Shown here in pieces: positions 1-6,914 of a DNA stretch of 12,782 nt (position 1 is its first letter; each line of letters begins with the position of its first letter). A model generated the notes under the pieces. The model was not told the DNA's origin, made no database searches, and saw only the letters and a program-made list of their open reading frames with translations. Source of the stretch: an uncultured Spirochaetales bacterium (GTDB lineage Bacteria > Spirochaetota > Spirochaetia > Sphaerochaetales > Sphaerochaetaceae). The translations under genes were made by a program, and so were the position numbers. The stretch is from the NCBI GenBank assembly GCA_937902565.1, contig CALFMX010000103.1:1-12782 (forward strand), in the 5' to 3' direction.

Positions 1-764
1 CGGTCGATGCGGCAGCTAACGCGCTAAAAGCAGGTGGTCGCATTATTTACATGGGGGCGGGTACCAGCGGGCGTCTTGGGGTGCTGGACGCGTCTGAGTG
101 CCCACCGACCTTCGGTGTCCCGCGCACGATGGTCCAGGGCCTCATTGCCGGAGGCCGCGAGGCGCTGGTGCGCTCGATCGAGGATGCCGAGGACAATGAG
201 AGCGAGGGAGTCGATGAGCTGAAGAGCCTCGGGTTCAACGCAAACGACACCCTGGTGGGCATCACTGCAAGTGGCCAGGCCCCCTATGTCCTGGGAGCGA
301 TGGCCTACGCAAAGAGCGTCGGGTCAGCAGTCGGTGCCATCAGCTGCAATGAGAACTCGAAGACCTTCGACATCGCAGACCATGCAATCTTCCTCGATGT
401 GGGACCTGAGGTGATCACCGGCAGCACCCGGCTGAAGGCCGGCACCGCCCAGAAGCTGGTGCTCAACATGCTCACCACCGCCTCGATGATCCGCCTTGGC
501 AAGGTCTATGGAAACCTCATGGTCGACCTCACCCCGGTCAATGCCAAGCTGGTCGTCCGCTCCAAGCGTCTGATCAAGCAGGCAACCGGTTGCTCCGACG
601 GGGAGGCGGCCACCGCCTTCGAGGCCTCCGGCAAACGGCCGAAGATTGCAATCCTGATGATCCTCCTGGGCATCGGCGCCGAGGAGGCGATTGAGCTCGA
701 CCGACGTGCCGATGGTCCGATCGCGAGGGCGATCAGCTTGTACCACACCCCTCCTACACCCTAG
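1..764 (+). CDS. murQ: N-acetylmuramic acid 6-phosphate etherase MurQ (5'-truncated by window edge)
   Basis: MurQ is a cytoplasmic SIS-fold lyase that cleaves the D-lactyl ether of MurNAc-6-phosphate, giving GlcNAc-6-phosphate and D-lactate during peptidoglycan recycling. The frame is open from base 3, and 253 residues are visible. E. coli MurQ has 298, so roughly the first 45 are missing. The signature GAGTSGRLGVLDASECPP is encoded from about base 54. The two glutamates that correspond to the E. coli catalytic pair (E83 and E114, placed by my own alignment) are both present, at bases 96-98 and 189-191, with the same 31-residue spacing. The motif TGSTRLKAGTAQKLVLNML and a C-terminal TGCS segment also match the family. 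The stop is at 762-764, and an RpiR regulator starts 22 bp later in the usual murQ-murR association. No transporter or kinase for the sugar is in the window. Identification is secure. Confidence 0.96.
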   Translation, partial: VDAAANALKAGGRIIYMGAGTSGRLGVLDASECPPTFGVPRTMVQGLIAGGREALVRSIEDAEDNESEGVDELKSLGFNANDTLVGITASGQAPYVLGAMAYAKSVGSAVGAISCNENSKTFDIADHAIFLDVGPEVITGSTRLKAGTAQKLVLNMLTTASMIRLGKVYGNLMVDLTPVNAKLVVRSKRLIKQATGCSDGEAATAFEASGKRPKIAILMILLGIGAEEAIELDRRADGPIARAISLYHTPPTP

Positions 765-786
765 GATAGGGGCTTGGAGGTAGTGC

Positions 787-1647
787 ATGGAGAACATACA
801 TCAGATTCCCGGGGCCCTCTATGAGATCGATGCCCGCTGGGAGAGTCTGTCCGAGAGCGAAAAACGGGTTGCCGCCTACGTGGTCGAACACCCCAAGAAA
901 GTGCTCCACCTCAATGTGCGGGAGCTCGCCAAACAAGCGGAATCGAGCCAGGCTGCGGTGATCCGCTTCTGCAAGCACCTCGACTTCGAATCCTTCAACA
1001 ACTTCAAGCTCCGCCTCGCCCGCGACGTCTTTGATACCTACGATGAACGCTATGTCCCCGACCTCGACCTCGAGAGTGGCACCGAGGCCGATGTGGTGAT
1101 CCACACCACTATCGAACGCTTGCAGCGCTCCTTCGCCGCCCTTGAACACACCCTCGAGGGGGAGAGCACCAAGAAGGCGGTGGCGTGTATCCAGGGCTCC
1201 AGCAAGATCGCCCTCTTCGGTATCGGCGCCAGCGGGCTCGTGGCGAACGACTTCATGCAGAAGCTGGCCCGCCTCGGCTCCTCGGTCTTCTACTCCCCTG
1301 ACACCGACCTGCAGCTCGTCGCTGCGGCCGCCCTCCGAGCCGGCGAGTGCGCCTTCATCATCTCCTATTCAGGGGAGAAGGCTGAAATGATCGAGGCGGC
1401 AAAGCTAGCCAAGAAGAACGGGGCCACGGTGATCAGCCTGACGATGAGCGGCCCCAATACGCTGCGCGAGCTTGCCGATATCTCGCTCATGGTGCCGGCA
1501 AGTGAGCGGATCTACCGCCAGGGTGCCAGCACCTCGAGGATCAACCAGCTCGCTGTCATCGACATCCTCTACTCGCTGATGCTCTCCTCCAACCTCGATG
1601 CCTCGATCGAAGCGATCGAGCAGTCGATGGCGGCGACCCACCGGTAG
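787..1647 (+). CDS. RpiR/MurR-family transcriptional regulator (HTH plus SIS domain)
   Basis: A 286-residue protein of typical RpiR length. Residues 1-80 form an N-terminal HTH_6 domain: a LSESEKRVAAYVVEHP helix, then LNVRELAKQAESSQAAVIRF as the helix-turn-helix. A SIS (phosphosugar-binding) domain spans roughly residues 125-260, with the phosphate-loop stretch ALFGIGASG and the second half FIISYSGEKAEMIEAAKLAK. The start is supported by GGAGGT about 6 bp upstream. The gene follows murQ by 22 bp and almost touches the TetR gene, so the three are probably co-transcribed. Known MurR proteins bind MurNAc-6-phosphate and control MurNAc catabolism, so a MurNAc-6-phosphate or GlcNAc-6-phosphate sensor is the natural inference. 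The ligand cannot be read from the sequence, so no gene symbol is given. I see no distinct operator near it, because the murQ promoter lies outside the window. Confidence 0.9.
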   Translation: MENIHQIPGALYEIDARWESLSESEKRVAAYVVEHPKKVLHLNVRELAKQAESSQAAVIRFCKHLDFESFNNFKLRLARDVFDTYDERYVPDLDLESGTEADVVIHTTIERLQRSFAALEHTLEGESTKKAVACIQGSSKIALFGIGASGLVANDFMQKLARLGSSVFYSPDTDLQLVAAAALRAGECAFIISYSGEKAEMIEAAKLAKKNGATVISLTMSGPNTLRELADISLMVPASERIYRQGASTSRINQLAVIDILYSLMLSSNLDASIEAIEQSMAATHR

Positions 1648-1653
1648 GCGCCC

Positions 1654-2250
1654 ATGGCCAAGACGAAGAAAGCGGAGGCGACGAAGCGCCTGATCTACGA
1701 GAGTGCCATCGAGCTCTTCTCCAAGTATGGCTACGATGCGGTCTCGATCCAGCGGATCGCCGACCATGCCGGCACCGCCAAGGGGAGCTTCTACTCCTAC
1801 TACACGACCAAGAGCGATATCATTGTCCAGAAATTCTGGGAAATCGATGCCTACTATCGAAGCGTCGAGGGAGTCGTACGCCAAGAGCACGATGCGGCGA
1901 GCCGCTTGCTCAGCTTCACCGCCCACCAGCTCACCTACGTGCGTGACGATGTCGGCTGCGATGTACTGAAGGTCCTCTACGCCAACCAAGTGTTACAGGC
2001 GGGCTCGGACAAAGTCATCACCGAAGAAGGGCGCTTCTGGTTCACCTTCATCGTCGATCTCATCACCGAGGGGCAGGAAAGCGGCGAGTTCAACAATCGG
2101 GAAAGCGCCCTCACCTATGCCCGCTTCTTCAATCGGGCCATTAGAGGTTTATTCCTCGATTGGAACATCAGCTCCGCCTCCTTCGATCTTGTGGAGGTAG
2201 GCTTGCACTACTGTTCGACAATTCTCATCAGGGCACTGAAGACCAAATAA
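1654..2250 (+). CDS. TetR/AcrR-family transcriptional regulator
   Basis: A 198-residue TetR-family repressor. The N-terminal DNA-binding domain covers residues 8-58: LIYESAIELFSKYGYDAVSI, then RIADHAGTAKGSFYSYY, where TAKGSFYSYY (41-50) is the recognition helix. The remaining ~140 residues are the variable ligand-binding and dimerisation domain, which gives no ligand information. The start lies 6 bp after the RpiR stop with only a weak GGTAGG-like ribosome site, which suggests translational coupling. Its stop codon overlaps the first bases of a perfect palindrome that abuts the promoter of the etfBA-glcD operon. The best inference is that it represses that operon, possibly sensing the operon's substrate or an acyl-CoA-like compound. 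Family assignment is firm; target and ligand are inferred. Confidence 0.92.
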   Translation: MAKTKKAEATKRLIYESAIELFSKYGYDAVSIQRIADHAGTAKGSFYSYYTTKSDIIVQKFWEIDAYYRSVEGVVRQEHDAASRLLSFTAHQLTYVRDDVGCDVLKVLYANQVLQAGSDKVITEEGRFWFTFIVDLITEGQESGEFNNRESALTYARFFNRAIRGLFLDWNISSASFDLVEVGLHYCSTILIRALKTK

Positions 2251-2270
2251 AAATGACCGCGGTCATTTTT
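2249..2270. promoter_or_regulatory. Perfect palindrome, probable TetR operator of the etf operon
   Basis: A perfect 22-bp palindrome with core TGACCGCGGTCA flanked by A5 on the left and T5 on the right. It overlaps the last two bases of the TetR stop codon and ends 2 bp before a TTGACA -35 box. TetR dimers typically bind such ungapped palindromes, and this position would block RNA polymerase. A run of T on its 3' side could also suggest a terminator for the tetR transcript, but the possible stem has only about four G/C pairs. I favour the operator reading; a double role is possible. Confidence 0.7.
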
Positions 2271-2272
2271 TG

Positions 2273-2301
2273 TTGACAGCTGGATTTTCTGCTCCTATCA
2301 T
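2273..2301 (+). promoter_or_regulatory. Sigma-70-type promoter of etfB-etfA-glcD
   Basis: The -35 box TTGACA (2273-2278) is a perfect consensus match. It is separated by exactly 17 bp from the -10 box TATCAT (2296-2301), which matches 5 of 6. The predicted start of transcription near 2308 gives a leader of about 20 bases with an AAGGAGG ribosome site at 2317-2323. This is the best promoter in the window and would be constitutively strong unless repressed from the adjacent palindrome. Confidence 0.8.
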
Positions 2302-2327
2302 AGGTGTTAGGCTCACAAGGAGGCGTC

Positions 2328-3143
2328 ATGCATATCATCGTTCCCATCAAGCAGGTACCCCAGAGCAGCGACGTAAAGATGGATCCGGTAACCGGGACCA
2401 TGATTCGTTCGGGACGTTCATCAACGCTCAATCCCCTGGACCTCTACGCCCTGGAGGCAGCATTCCGCCTCACCGAAGCCCACGGTGGCAGTGTCACCGT
2501 GGTGACGATGGGTCCTGACAGCGCAGCCAACATCCTCAAGGAGGCACTCTCGATGGGGGCCGAGCGGGCCATCCACCTCACCGACCGCCCCTTTGGCGGC
2601 AGTGACACCTATGCGACAAGCTACGTGCTCTCCCGGGCCATCGAAAAGATCGGCTCGTATGATCTGGTCATAACCGGCGAGCGGGCCACCGATGGCGATA
2701 CCGCCCAGGTGGGGCCAGGCATCGCCGCCTGGCTTGACCTGGGTCTGGTCACCTACGTCTCATCCATAGAAGAGGCAACTTCGACACACCTGGTGGCAGA
2801 GCGCCTTGTGGAGGAGGGGTACCAGCGGGTACAGGTCGCCCTGCCCGCTCTCTTGACGGTCGTCAAGGAGATCGCCATCCCGCGCCTGCCCACCTTGAAG
2901 GGCAAAAAACGGGCGATGGCAAGCACCATTGAACGCTGGGATGCCGAGGCCATCGAGGCGGACCGATCGAGAATCGGCCTCAAGGGCTCCCCTACCCGGG
3001 TGGTGAAGATCGAGACACCGAAGGTGGCACGTTCATGTACCATCTACCACGCTGATGGTGATGAAGCGACACTTGCTGCTGTTGACCACCTGATCGATCT
3101 CCTCGAGGAGCAACAACTGCTGAAGGAGGTACACCATGGCTGA
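2328..3143 (+). CDS. etfB: Electron transfer flavoprotein, beta subunit (EtfB)
   Basis: A 271-residue beta subunit of a cytoplasmic electron-transfer flavoprotein. The N-terminus MHIIVPIKQVPQSSDVKMDP is typical of EtfB. Residues 86-98 (DRPFGGSDTYATS) and 117-129 (GERATDGDTAQVG) form the nucleotide-binding region. The first segment resembles the SDRAFAGADTxATS stretch I recall from electron-bifurcating Bcd/Car/Lct EtfB proteins, so a second FAD in place of AMP is plausible but not proven. I chose the ATG at 2328 because AAGGAGG lies just upstream and homology begins there; an in-frame ATG at 2304 would place the ribosome site inside the gene. The gene overlaps etfA by 8 bp, which implies coupled translation and a 1:1 heterodimer. 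It lies directly downstream of the operator-promoter at 2249-2301. Confidence 0.94.
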   Translation: MHIIVPIKQVPQSSDVKMDPVTGTMIRSGRSSTLNPLDLYALEAAFRLTEAHGGSVTVVTMGPDSAANILKEALSMGAERAIHLTDRPFGGSDTYATSYVLSRAIEKIGSYDLVITGERATDGDTAQVGPGIAAWLDLGLVTYVSSIEEATSTHLVAERLVEEGYQRVQVALPALLTVVKEIAIPRLPTLKGKKRAMASTIERWDAEAIEADRSRIGLKGSPTRVVKIETPKVARSCTIYHADGDEATLAAVDHLIDLLEEQQLLKEVHHG

Positions 3144-4131
3144 AGTCTGGACGATCGCCGAAACCCATAATGGATCACTCAAGGAGGTCTCCTTCGAACT
3201 CCTGGCCCGCGGACGGGCCCTTGCCGATGAGCTGGAAGTCCCCCTCGCCAGTGTGGTGCTCGCCTCCCATACCAGAGAGGGAGAGCTGGAGAGATTGGCT
3301 GCCTATGGCGCCGACATTATCTATGTCGCCGAGGACGAACGCTTCGCCTCCTTCACCGTCCACTCACACGCAGCGGTGCTTCTCCCCCTGGTCAGGGACC
3401 ATGGACCACAAATCATCCTAGCAGCCGCCACCACCACCGGACGCACCCTGCTACCCTACCTGGCCGTGAAGCTCGGCTGTGGCTTGACCGCCGACTGCAC
3501 CTCCCTGGCCATCGAGGAGGGGACCGGCAACCTTTTGCAGATCAGGCCGGCCATCGGGGGCAATATCATGGCGACGATCAAGAGCCCGGACCACCGACCC
3601 CAGATGGCCACCAGCAGGCCACGCTCCACCCCATTGGGCAACATGGACACCACGCGCCGTGCCACAGTAATACGTGTCGACCCACCCTCGCTCTCCACCG
3701 ACCCGGTCGAGGTCCTTGGGGTGCGCCCCTTTAGAGATCAGCAGACCTCGATCGAGGATGCGCGCACTGTCGTCTCCGGTGGCAAGGGACTCAAGAAACG
3801 TGAGAACTTCACCCTCATCGAACAGCTCGCCACAGCGCTTGGGGGTGAAGTCGGAGCCAGCCGCGATGCCGTGGACCGCGGTTGGGCGACCTACCCCCAC
3901 CAGGTCGGCCTCTCGGGCAAGACCATCTCGCCCGAGCTCTACATCGCCATCGGGATCTCAGGAGCAATCCAACACCTCGCCGGCATCAAGACTGCCAAGA
4001 GGATCGTGGTGATCAACAATGATGACGAAGCCAATATTCTCGATATCGCGGATGTTGCGATCATCGGCGATCTCTTTGCCATCATCCCCGTCCTGCTACG
4101 CCGCCTGAATGAGAGGAGAAAGACGCAATGA
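3136..4131 (+). CDS. etfA: Electron transfer flavoprotein, alpha subunit (EtfA)
   Basis: A 331-residue alpha subunit that partners EtfB. The N-terminal half (about 1-190) is the ETF alpha/beta Rossmann-like domain with the GADIIYVAED segment. The C-terminal FAD domain contains the hallmark SGKTISPELYIAIGISGAIQ within residues 256-284, followed by AKRIVVINNDDEANILDIAD and GDLFAIIPVL. Length matches the classical alpha subunit. There is no N-terminal extension and no cysteine cluster, so it lacks the ferredoxin-like [4Fe-4S] domain that I recall in EtfA of the Acetobacterium lactate dehydrogenase complex. Any second electron acceptor would therefore have to dock from outside. GGAGGT (3125-3130) precedes the start, which overlaps the end of etfB; the stop overlaps the next start in an ATGA arrangement. 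Members of this family shuttle electrons from a dehydrogenase to another carrier. Confidence 0.95.
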   Translation: MAEVWTIAETHNGSLKEVSFELLARGRALADELEVPLASVVLASHTREGELERLAAYGADIIYVAEDERFASFTVHSHAAVLLPLVRDHGPQIILAAATTTGRTLLPYLAVKLGCGLTADCTSLAIEEGTGNLLQIRPAIGGNIMATIKSPDHRPQMATSRPRSTPLGNMDTTRRATVIRVDPPSLSTDPVEVLGVRPFRDQQTSIEDARTVVSGGKGLKKRENFTLIEQLATALGGEVGASRDAVDRGWATYPHQVGLSGKTISPELYIAIGISGAIQHLAGIKTAKRIVVINNDDEANILDIADVAIIGDLFAIIPVLLRRLNERRKTQ

Positions 4132-5540
4132 CCTACACCCCCATCACCGCCTCAATCATTGAGGAGCTCACTGCCATCTGCTCACCGTCCAACGTCCTCA
4201 CCGACAGTGAACGGATCGAAGGCTACAGTCACGATGAGACGAGCAAGGAGCAGTACAGCGTGATGCCCGAGGTGGTGGTCACCCCGACCACCACCGAACA
4301 AGTGGCTGCCATCATGCGCCTTGCAGACCGCCTCACCATCCCGGTGACACCCCGCGGTGCAGGTTCAGGCCTTTCCGGCGGTGCTATACCGCTCTTTGGG
4401 GGCATCGTCCTCTCTCTTGAGAAGATGAACCGCATCATCGATATCGATGAGGGGAACCTTACCGTCACCGCCGAGGCCGGCATCGTGACCAATGAGCTCA
4501 ATGAACGTCTCAAGGATACCGGCCTCTTCTTCGCCGGCTATCCCATGAGCCTGGAGAGCTGCTACCTCGGCGGCAACATCGCCGAGAACGCCGGAGGTGG
4601 CAAGGCGATCAAGTACGGGGTCACCAGCCGGTATGTCCTCGGCATGACGGTCGTCACCCCCCAGGGGGAGATCGTCCATTTGGGAGGCAAGGTAACAAAG
4701 GACGTAAGCTCCTATGACCTCAAGCAACTCTATATCGGCAGCGAGGGGACATTGGGTATCATCACCGAAGCGACGATCAAGCTCATCGGCATCCCCAAGG
4801 TCGCCTCGAGCCTCCTCGTCCCCTTCGCCAGTGCCCAACAAGCGATTTCCGTCGTCCCGCTGTTGATGAAGCAGGGGATTATCCCCGTCTCCATCGAGTT
4901 CATGGACCGCCTCTCCTTTGAAATCTCCTGCTCTTACCTCAATGAGACCCTCCCCTTGGAGGGGGTCGCTGCGATGCTGCTCATCGAGGTCGATGGATCG
5001 GAGGAGGCGCAGGTCGAAGCCGACCTGGTCGCCGTCGGGGATCTCTGTGAAGCACAGGGGGCAATGGAGGTCTATATCGCCGAGGATGCCAACAACCGCG
5101 AGCGCATCTGGGCAGTGAGGCGGGCCATCGCCGAGGCGATCAAGGTCTACAGCCCGATCCAGAGCCTCGAGGATGTGGTCGTACCCATCGCAGCGATCCC
5201 ACAGGTCCTCCCCTTCCTGGAGGAGCTGTCGACGCGCTACAGGTTGAGAATACCCTGCTACGGCCACGCCGGGGATGGGAACCTCCACGCCACCGTCATC
5301 AAGGACCCCGACTGGACGATCGAGAAGTGGCTCGAAGTCGAGCCGAAGATCCTCAGGGAGCTCTACGCCTTCATCGTAGGGGAACTGGGCGGCAAGATCA
5401 GCGGAGAGCACGGCATCGGCCTCAAGCGGCGGGAGTTTGTCAAGGAGCTCACCCCAAGCGCCGAGTATGAGCTGCTCAAGACGCTCAAGCGTGCCTTCGA
5501 CCCGAAGAACATCATGAATCCCGGCAAGATCCTCATCTGA
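4128..5540 (+). CDS. FAD-linked D-lactate/glycolate-type dehydrogenase (GlcD/LctD family)
   Basis: A 470-residue soluble flavoprotein of the VAO/PCMH fold. Residues about 47-185 form the FAD-binding PP-loop domain: PEVVVTPTTTEQVAAIMRLA, RGAGSGLSGG at 76-85 and NIAENAGGGKAIKYG near 149-163. The rest is the FAD-oxidase C domain, with CYGHAGDGNLH (H380, H387) and SGEHGIGLKR (H428), the histidines expected to hold a divalent metal near the substrate carboxylate. The C-terminus AFDPKNIMNPGKI is characteristic. No transmembrane segment or Fe-S cysteine cluster is visible. It overlaps etfA by ATGA, so dehydrogenase and ETF are one operon, as in the lactate dehydrogenase-Etf complex of acetogens. D-lactate is the preferred substrate because murQ is nearby, but glycolate, 2-hydroxyglutarate or another 2-hydroxyacid cannot be excluded. 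No lactate permease or racemase is next to it. Confidence 0.88.
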   Translation: MTYTPITASIIEELTAICSPSNVLTDSERIEGYSHDETSKEQYSVMPEVVVTPTTTEQVAAIMRLADRLTIPVTPRGAGSGLSGGAIPLFGGIVLSLEKMNRIIDIDEGNLTVTAEAGIVTNELNERLKDTGLFFAGYPMSLESCYLGGNIAENAGGGKAIKYGVTSRYVLGMTVVTPQGEIVHLGGKVTKDVSSYDLKQLYIGSEGTLGIITEATIKLIGIPKVASSLLVPFASAQQAISVVPLLMKQGIIPVSIEFMDRLSFEISCSYLNETLPLEGVAAMLLIEVDGSEEAQVEADLVAVGDLCEAQGAMEVYIAEDANNRERIWAVRRAIAEAIKVYSPIQSLEDVVVPIAAIPQVLPFLEELSTRYRLRIPCYGHAGDGNLHATVIKDPDWTIEKWLEVEPKILRELYAFIVGELGGKISGEHGIGLKRREFVKELTPSAEYELLKTLKRAFDPKNIMNPGKILI

Positions 5541-5617
5541 CGAGACCAAAGAGATAGAGCGGTATGGTGTTCCCCCACCCGACCTCGATTTCAGCCCCTA
5601 TTCCCAATTATTCAATC

Positions 5618-5646
5618 TTGTACACGCCAACCACCAATCGTGCATA
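5618..5646 (+). promoter_or_regulatory. Weak candidate promoter for the DNA glycosylase gene
   Basis: The 133 bp between glcD and the glycosylase gene contain no clear terminator. The best promoter-like pair is TTGTAC (5618-5623) and TGCATA (5641-5646) with a 17-bp spacer. The -10 match is poor, so this is only a candidate; read-through from the etf operon is the alternative. Confidence 0.25.
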
Positions 5647-5673
5647 TTCCACCTCATTGGCAAGAGGAGACAG

Positions 5674-6333
5674 ATGCACTACGCTTCAAGGATGAGTGAA
5701 CCGATCCGCTTCATACAGTGCACTGAGACCGCGATGGCACACCTCTCACACGCCGACCCTACCTTGGGCAGGATCATCGCCCACCTCGGGCCCATCCAAC
5801 GCAGGGGCGACGGTGATCTCTTCGCTTCGGTGGTCCGCCACATCGTCGGCCAGCAGATCTCCACAGCTGCCCAGACCACCATATGGACGCGTATGAGCGA
5901 GGCGCTCACCACCATTGATGAGGAGAGCATCACAGCAACCTCGGTTGAGGAGCTGCAGCGCTTTGGCATGACGTTTCGCAAGGCAGGGTACATCCATAGC
6001 TTCGCCTCCCAGGTCAAGGAGGGGATCTTTGACCTGGAGGCAATCAAGGAGATGGATGATGAGCAGGCCATCGTAGCGTTGACCACGATCAAGGGCATCG
6101 GGCGATGGACAGCGGAGATGATCCTGCTCTTTGGCATGGGGCGGGGCGACATCGTGAGCTTTGGCGACCTGGCCATCATCCGGGGGATGAAGACGCTCTA
6201 CGGCCTCGATGAGGTGGACAGGGAGCGCTTTGACTCCTTGCGAAGCCGCTACTCCCCCTACGGCACAGCTGCGAGCCTTTACCTCTGGGCTGTGTCGAAG
6301 ATGGAGATGAGCCAACTCTCAGCGCTCCTCTGA
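5674..6333 (+). CDS. DNA-3-methyladenine glycosylase II, short AlkA/Mag1-like form
   Basis: A 219-residue base-excision repair enzyme of the helix-hairpin-helix glycosylase superfamily, which removes alkylated purines from DNA. Residues 49-70 (LFASVVRHIVGQQISTAAQT) are the conserved first helices. The HhH motif is LTTIKGIGRWTAEMILLFGM (136-155). The catalytic aspartate of the family corresponds to D165 in DIVSFGDLAII. No FCL iron-sulphur cysteines are present, which separates it from the Nth/MutY groups. It lacks the extra N-terminal domain of E. coli AlkA (282 residues) and is close in size to yeast Mag1-type enzymes. I chose the ATG at 5674 because AGAGGAG (5663-5669) precedes it; the ATG at 5692 has no properly spaced ribosome site. 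Its end converges on the next gene with a 6-bp gap. There is no functional link to its neighbours. Confidence 0.88.
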   Translation: MHYASRMSEPIRFIQCTETAMAHLSHADPTLGRIIAHLGPIQRRGDGDLFASVVRHIVGQQISTAAQTTIWTRMSEALTTIDEESITATSVEELQRFGMTFRKAGYIHSFASQVKEGIFDLEAIKEMDDEQAIVALTTIKGIGRWTAEMILLFGMGRGDIVSFGDLAIIRGMKTLYGLDEVDRERFDSLRSRYSPYGTAASLYLWAVSKMEMSQLSALL

Positions 6334-6359
6334 TCAAGGTCAATCGACAATGATCAGGG
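6328..6359. terminator. Hairpin between convergent genes, possible bidirectional terminator
   Basis: Arms CTCTGATCA (6328-6336) and TGATCAGGG (6351-6359) pair over nine positions with one G-U pair around a 14-base loop. The hairpin covers the stop codons of both convergent genes. No T-tract follows in either direction, so it is not a standard intrinsic terminator. Confidence 0.25.
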
Positions 6360-6720
6360 TCGGCCTCTGTGGGTTTCCAGCACTGATCTCAGAGATTCCA
6401 TCAAACCAGGCCTCGGTGCAGGCCATGATGAACTCCTCGTCATCGATGGGATAGCCGGAAGCTGAGCCGATCACACAATCGACAAGACAGTATGGGCAGT
6501 GGAGGGTCCGATCAAGCGGGGCACGCTCCTCACTGTAGAGGAGGTGCTCCTCCTCCTTGACAGAGAAGCGATGGCCGCAGTAGAAGCAGCGGCACGCACT
6601 GCTCTCTCCCGTCTCCCCCTCATTTGCGAAGGTGGAGCGGTGAGCCTCCTTGATGTACGCATCGCTGTAGGGGCCCCGCTTTCCTTGGGCATTGTTCGGG
6701 ATGGTCTCTTCGTTCTTCAT
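6340..6720 (-). CDS. Small conserved hypothetical protein with two CxxC motifs (zinc-ribbon-like)
   Basis: A 126-residue soluble protein with no signal peptide or membrane segment. The first 35 residues are polar and probably flexible. Then come CRCFYCGHRF and, about 30 residues later, CPYCLVDCVIG: two CxxC knuckles that could hold one zinc. After the second knuckle is a conserved-looking GSASGYPIDDEEFIMACTEA segment. I recall similar CPYCGIDSVIG..SGYPIT patterns in uncharacterised bacterial 'cytoplasmic proteins', so this looks like a member of that family rather than an orphan, but I know of no function. I chose the ATG at 6720 because AGGAGG lies about 7 bp upstream; the in-frame ATG further upstream at 6840 would add 40 residues with unconvincing composition. 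It converges on the glycosylase gene and is transcribed divergently from the PII-like gene. Confidence 0.8.
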   Translation of the reverse strand: MKNEETIPNNAQGKRGPYSDAYIKEAHRSTFANEGETGESSACRCFYCGHRFSVKEEEHLLYSEERAPLDRTLHCPYCLVDCVIGSASGYPIDDEEFIMACTEAWFDGISEISAGNPQRPTLIIVD

Positions 6721-6758
6721 AAAAAATCCTCCTGGTTTCGTATGGGCACACTGGCCCT

Positions 6759-6773
6759 GCTGCACTGTGCAGC
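6759..6773. repeat. 15-bp palindrome in the leader of the double-CxxC gene
   Basis: GCTGCACTGTGCAGC is a perfect palindrome around a central T, located about 40 bp upstream of the 6720 start and downstream of the candidate promoter. It could be an operator or a small leader hairpin. No regulator can be assigned. Confidence 0.4.
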
Positions 6774-6811
6774 TCTTCACCAAAAGGAATATTTCAATCG
6801 CGTCCATCCCT

Positions 6812-6840
6812 ATACTACTAATAAGAGGGGCCTGAGGCAA
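6812..6840 (-). promoter_or_regulatory. Candidate promoter for the double-CxxC gene
   Basis: On the minus strand TTGCCT (6840-6835) and TAGTAT (6817-6812) are separated by 17 bp. This predicts a leader of about 85 bases that contains the palindrome at 6759-6773. Both boxes deviate from consensus, so this is moderate to weak support. Confidence 0.35.
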
Positions 6841-6878
6841 GAATAATTTTTGCGCGCGTGAACAATCGTCCCCTATAG

Positions 6879-6914
6879 GCGGGGGTGTTGTTTACACTCC
6901 CCCGCTCTTCTTTT
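6879..6914 (+). promoter_or_regulatory. G+C-rich hairpin upstream of the PII-like gene
   Basis: GCGGGGG (6879-6885) pairs with CCCCCGC (6899-6905). The stem can be extended inwards by TGT/ACA with a two-base bulge, and TCTTCTTTT follows at 6906-6914. In form it resembles an intrinsic terminator, but no plus-strand gene ends upstream. It also overlaps the candidate -35 box of the PII-like gene. It may be an insulating terminator against antisense read-through or a protein-binding element; I cannot decide from sequence. Confidence 0.4.

Noticed and set aside
2249..2275. Palindrome followed by T residues read as an intrinsic terminator of the murQ-murR-tetR transcript
   Set aside because: The stem would be mostly A-U with few G-C pairs and a tight loop, and the T run is part of the palindrome. 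Its exact placement before a consensus -35 box fits an operator better, though a minor terminator effect is not excluded.
2304..2327. Longer EtfB start at 2304
   Set aside because: The upstream ATG would include the AAGGAGG ribosome site in the coding region, and it lies at or before the predicted transcription start. Family homology begins at 2328.
4365..5549. 394-codon open frame on the minus strand opposite glcD
   Set aside because: It mirrors a strongly supported dehydrogenase gene. Its composition (Asp- and Leu-rich, no recognisable domain) is that of an antisense shadow in G+C-rich DNA.
6499..6846. 115-codon plus-strand open frame opposite the double-CxxC gene
   Set aside because: The minus-strand frame has a good ribosome site, two CxxC motifs and a conserved-looking segment; the plus-strand frame has none of these.
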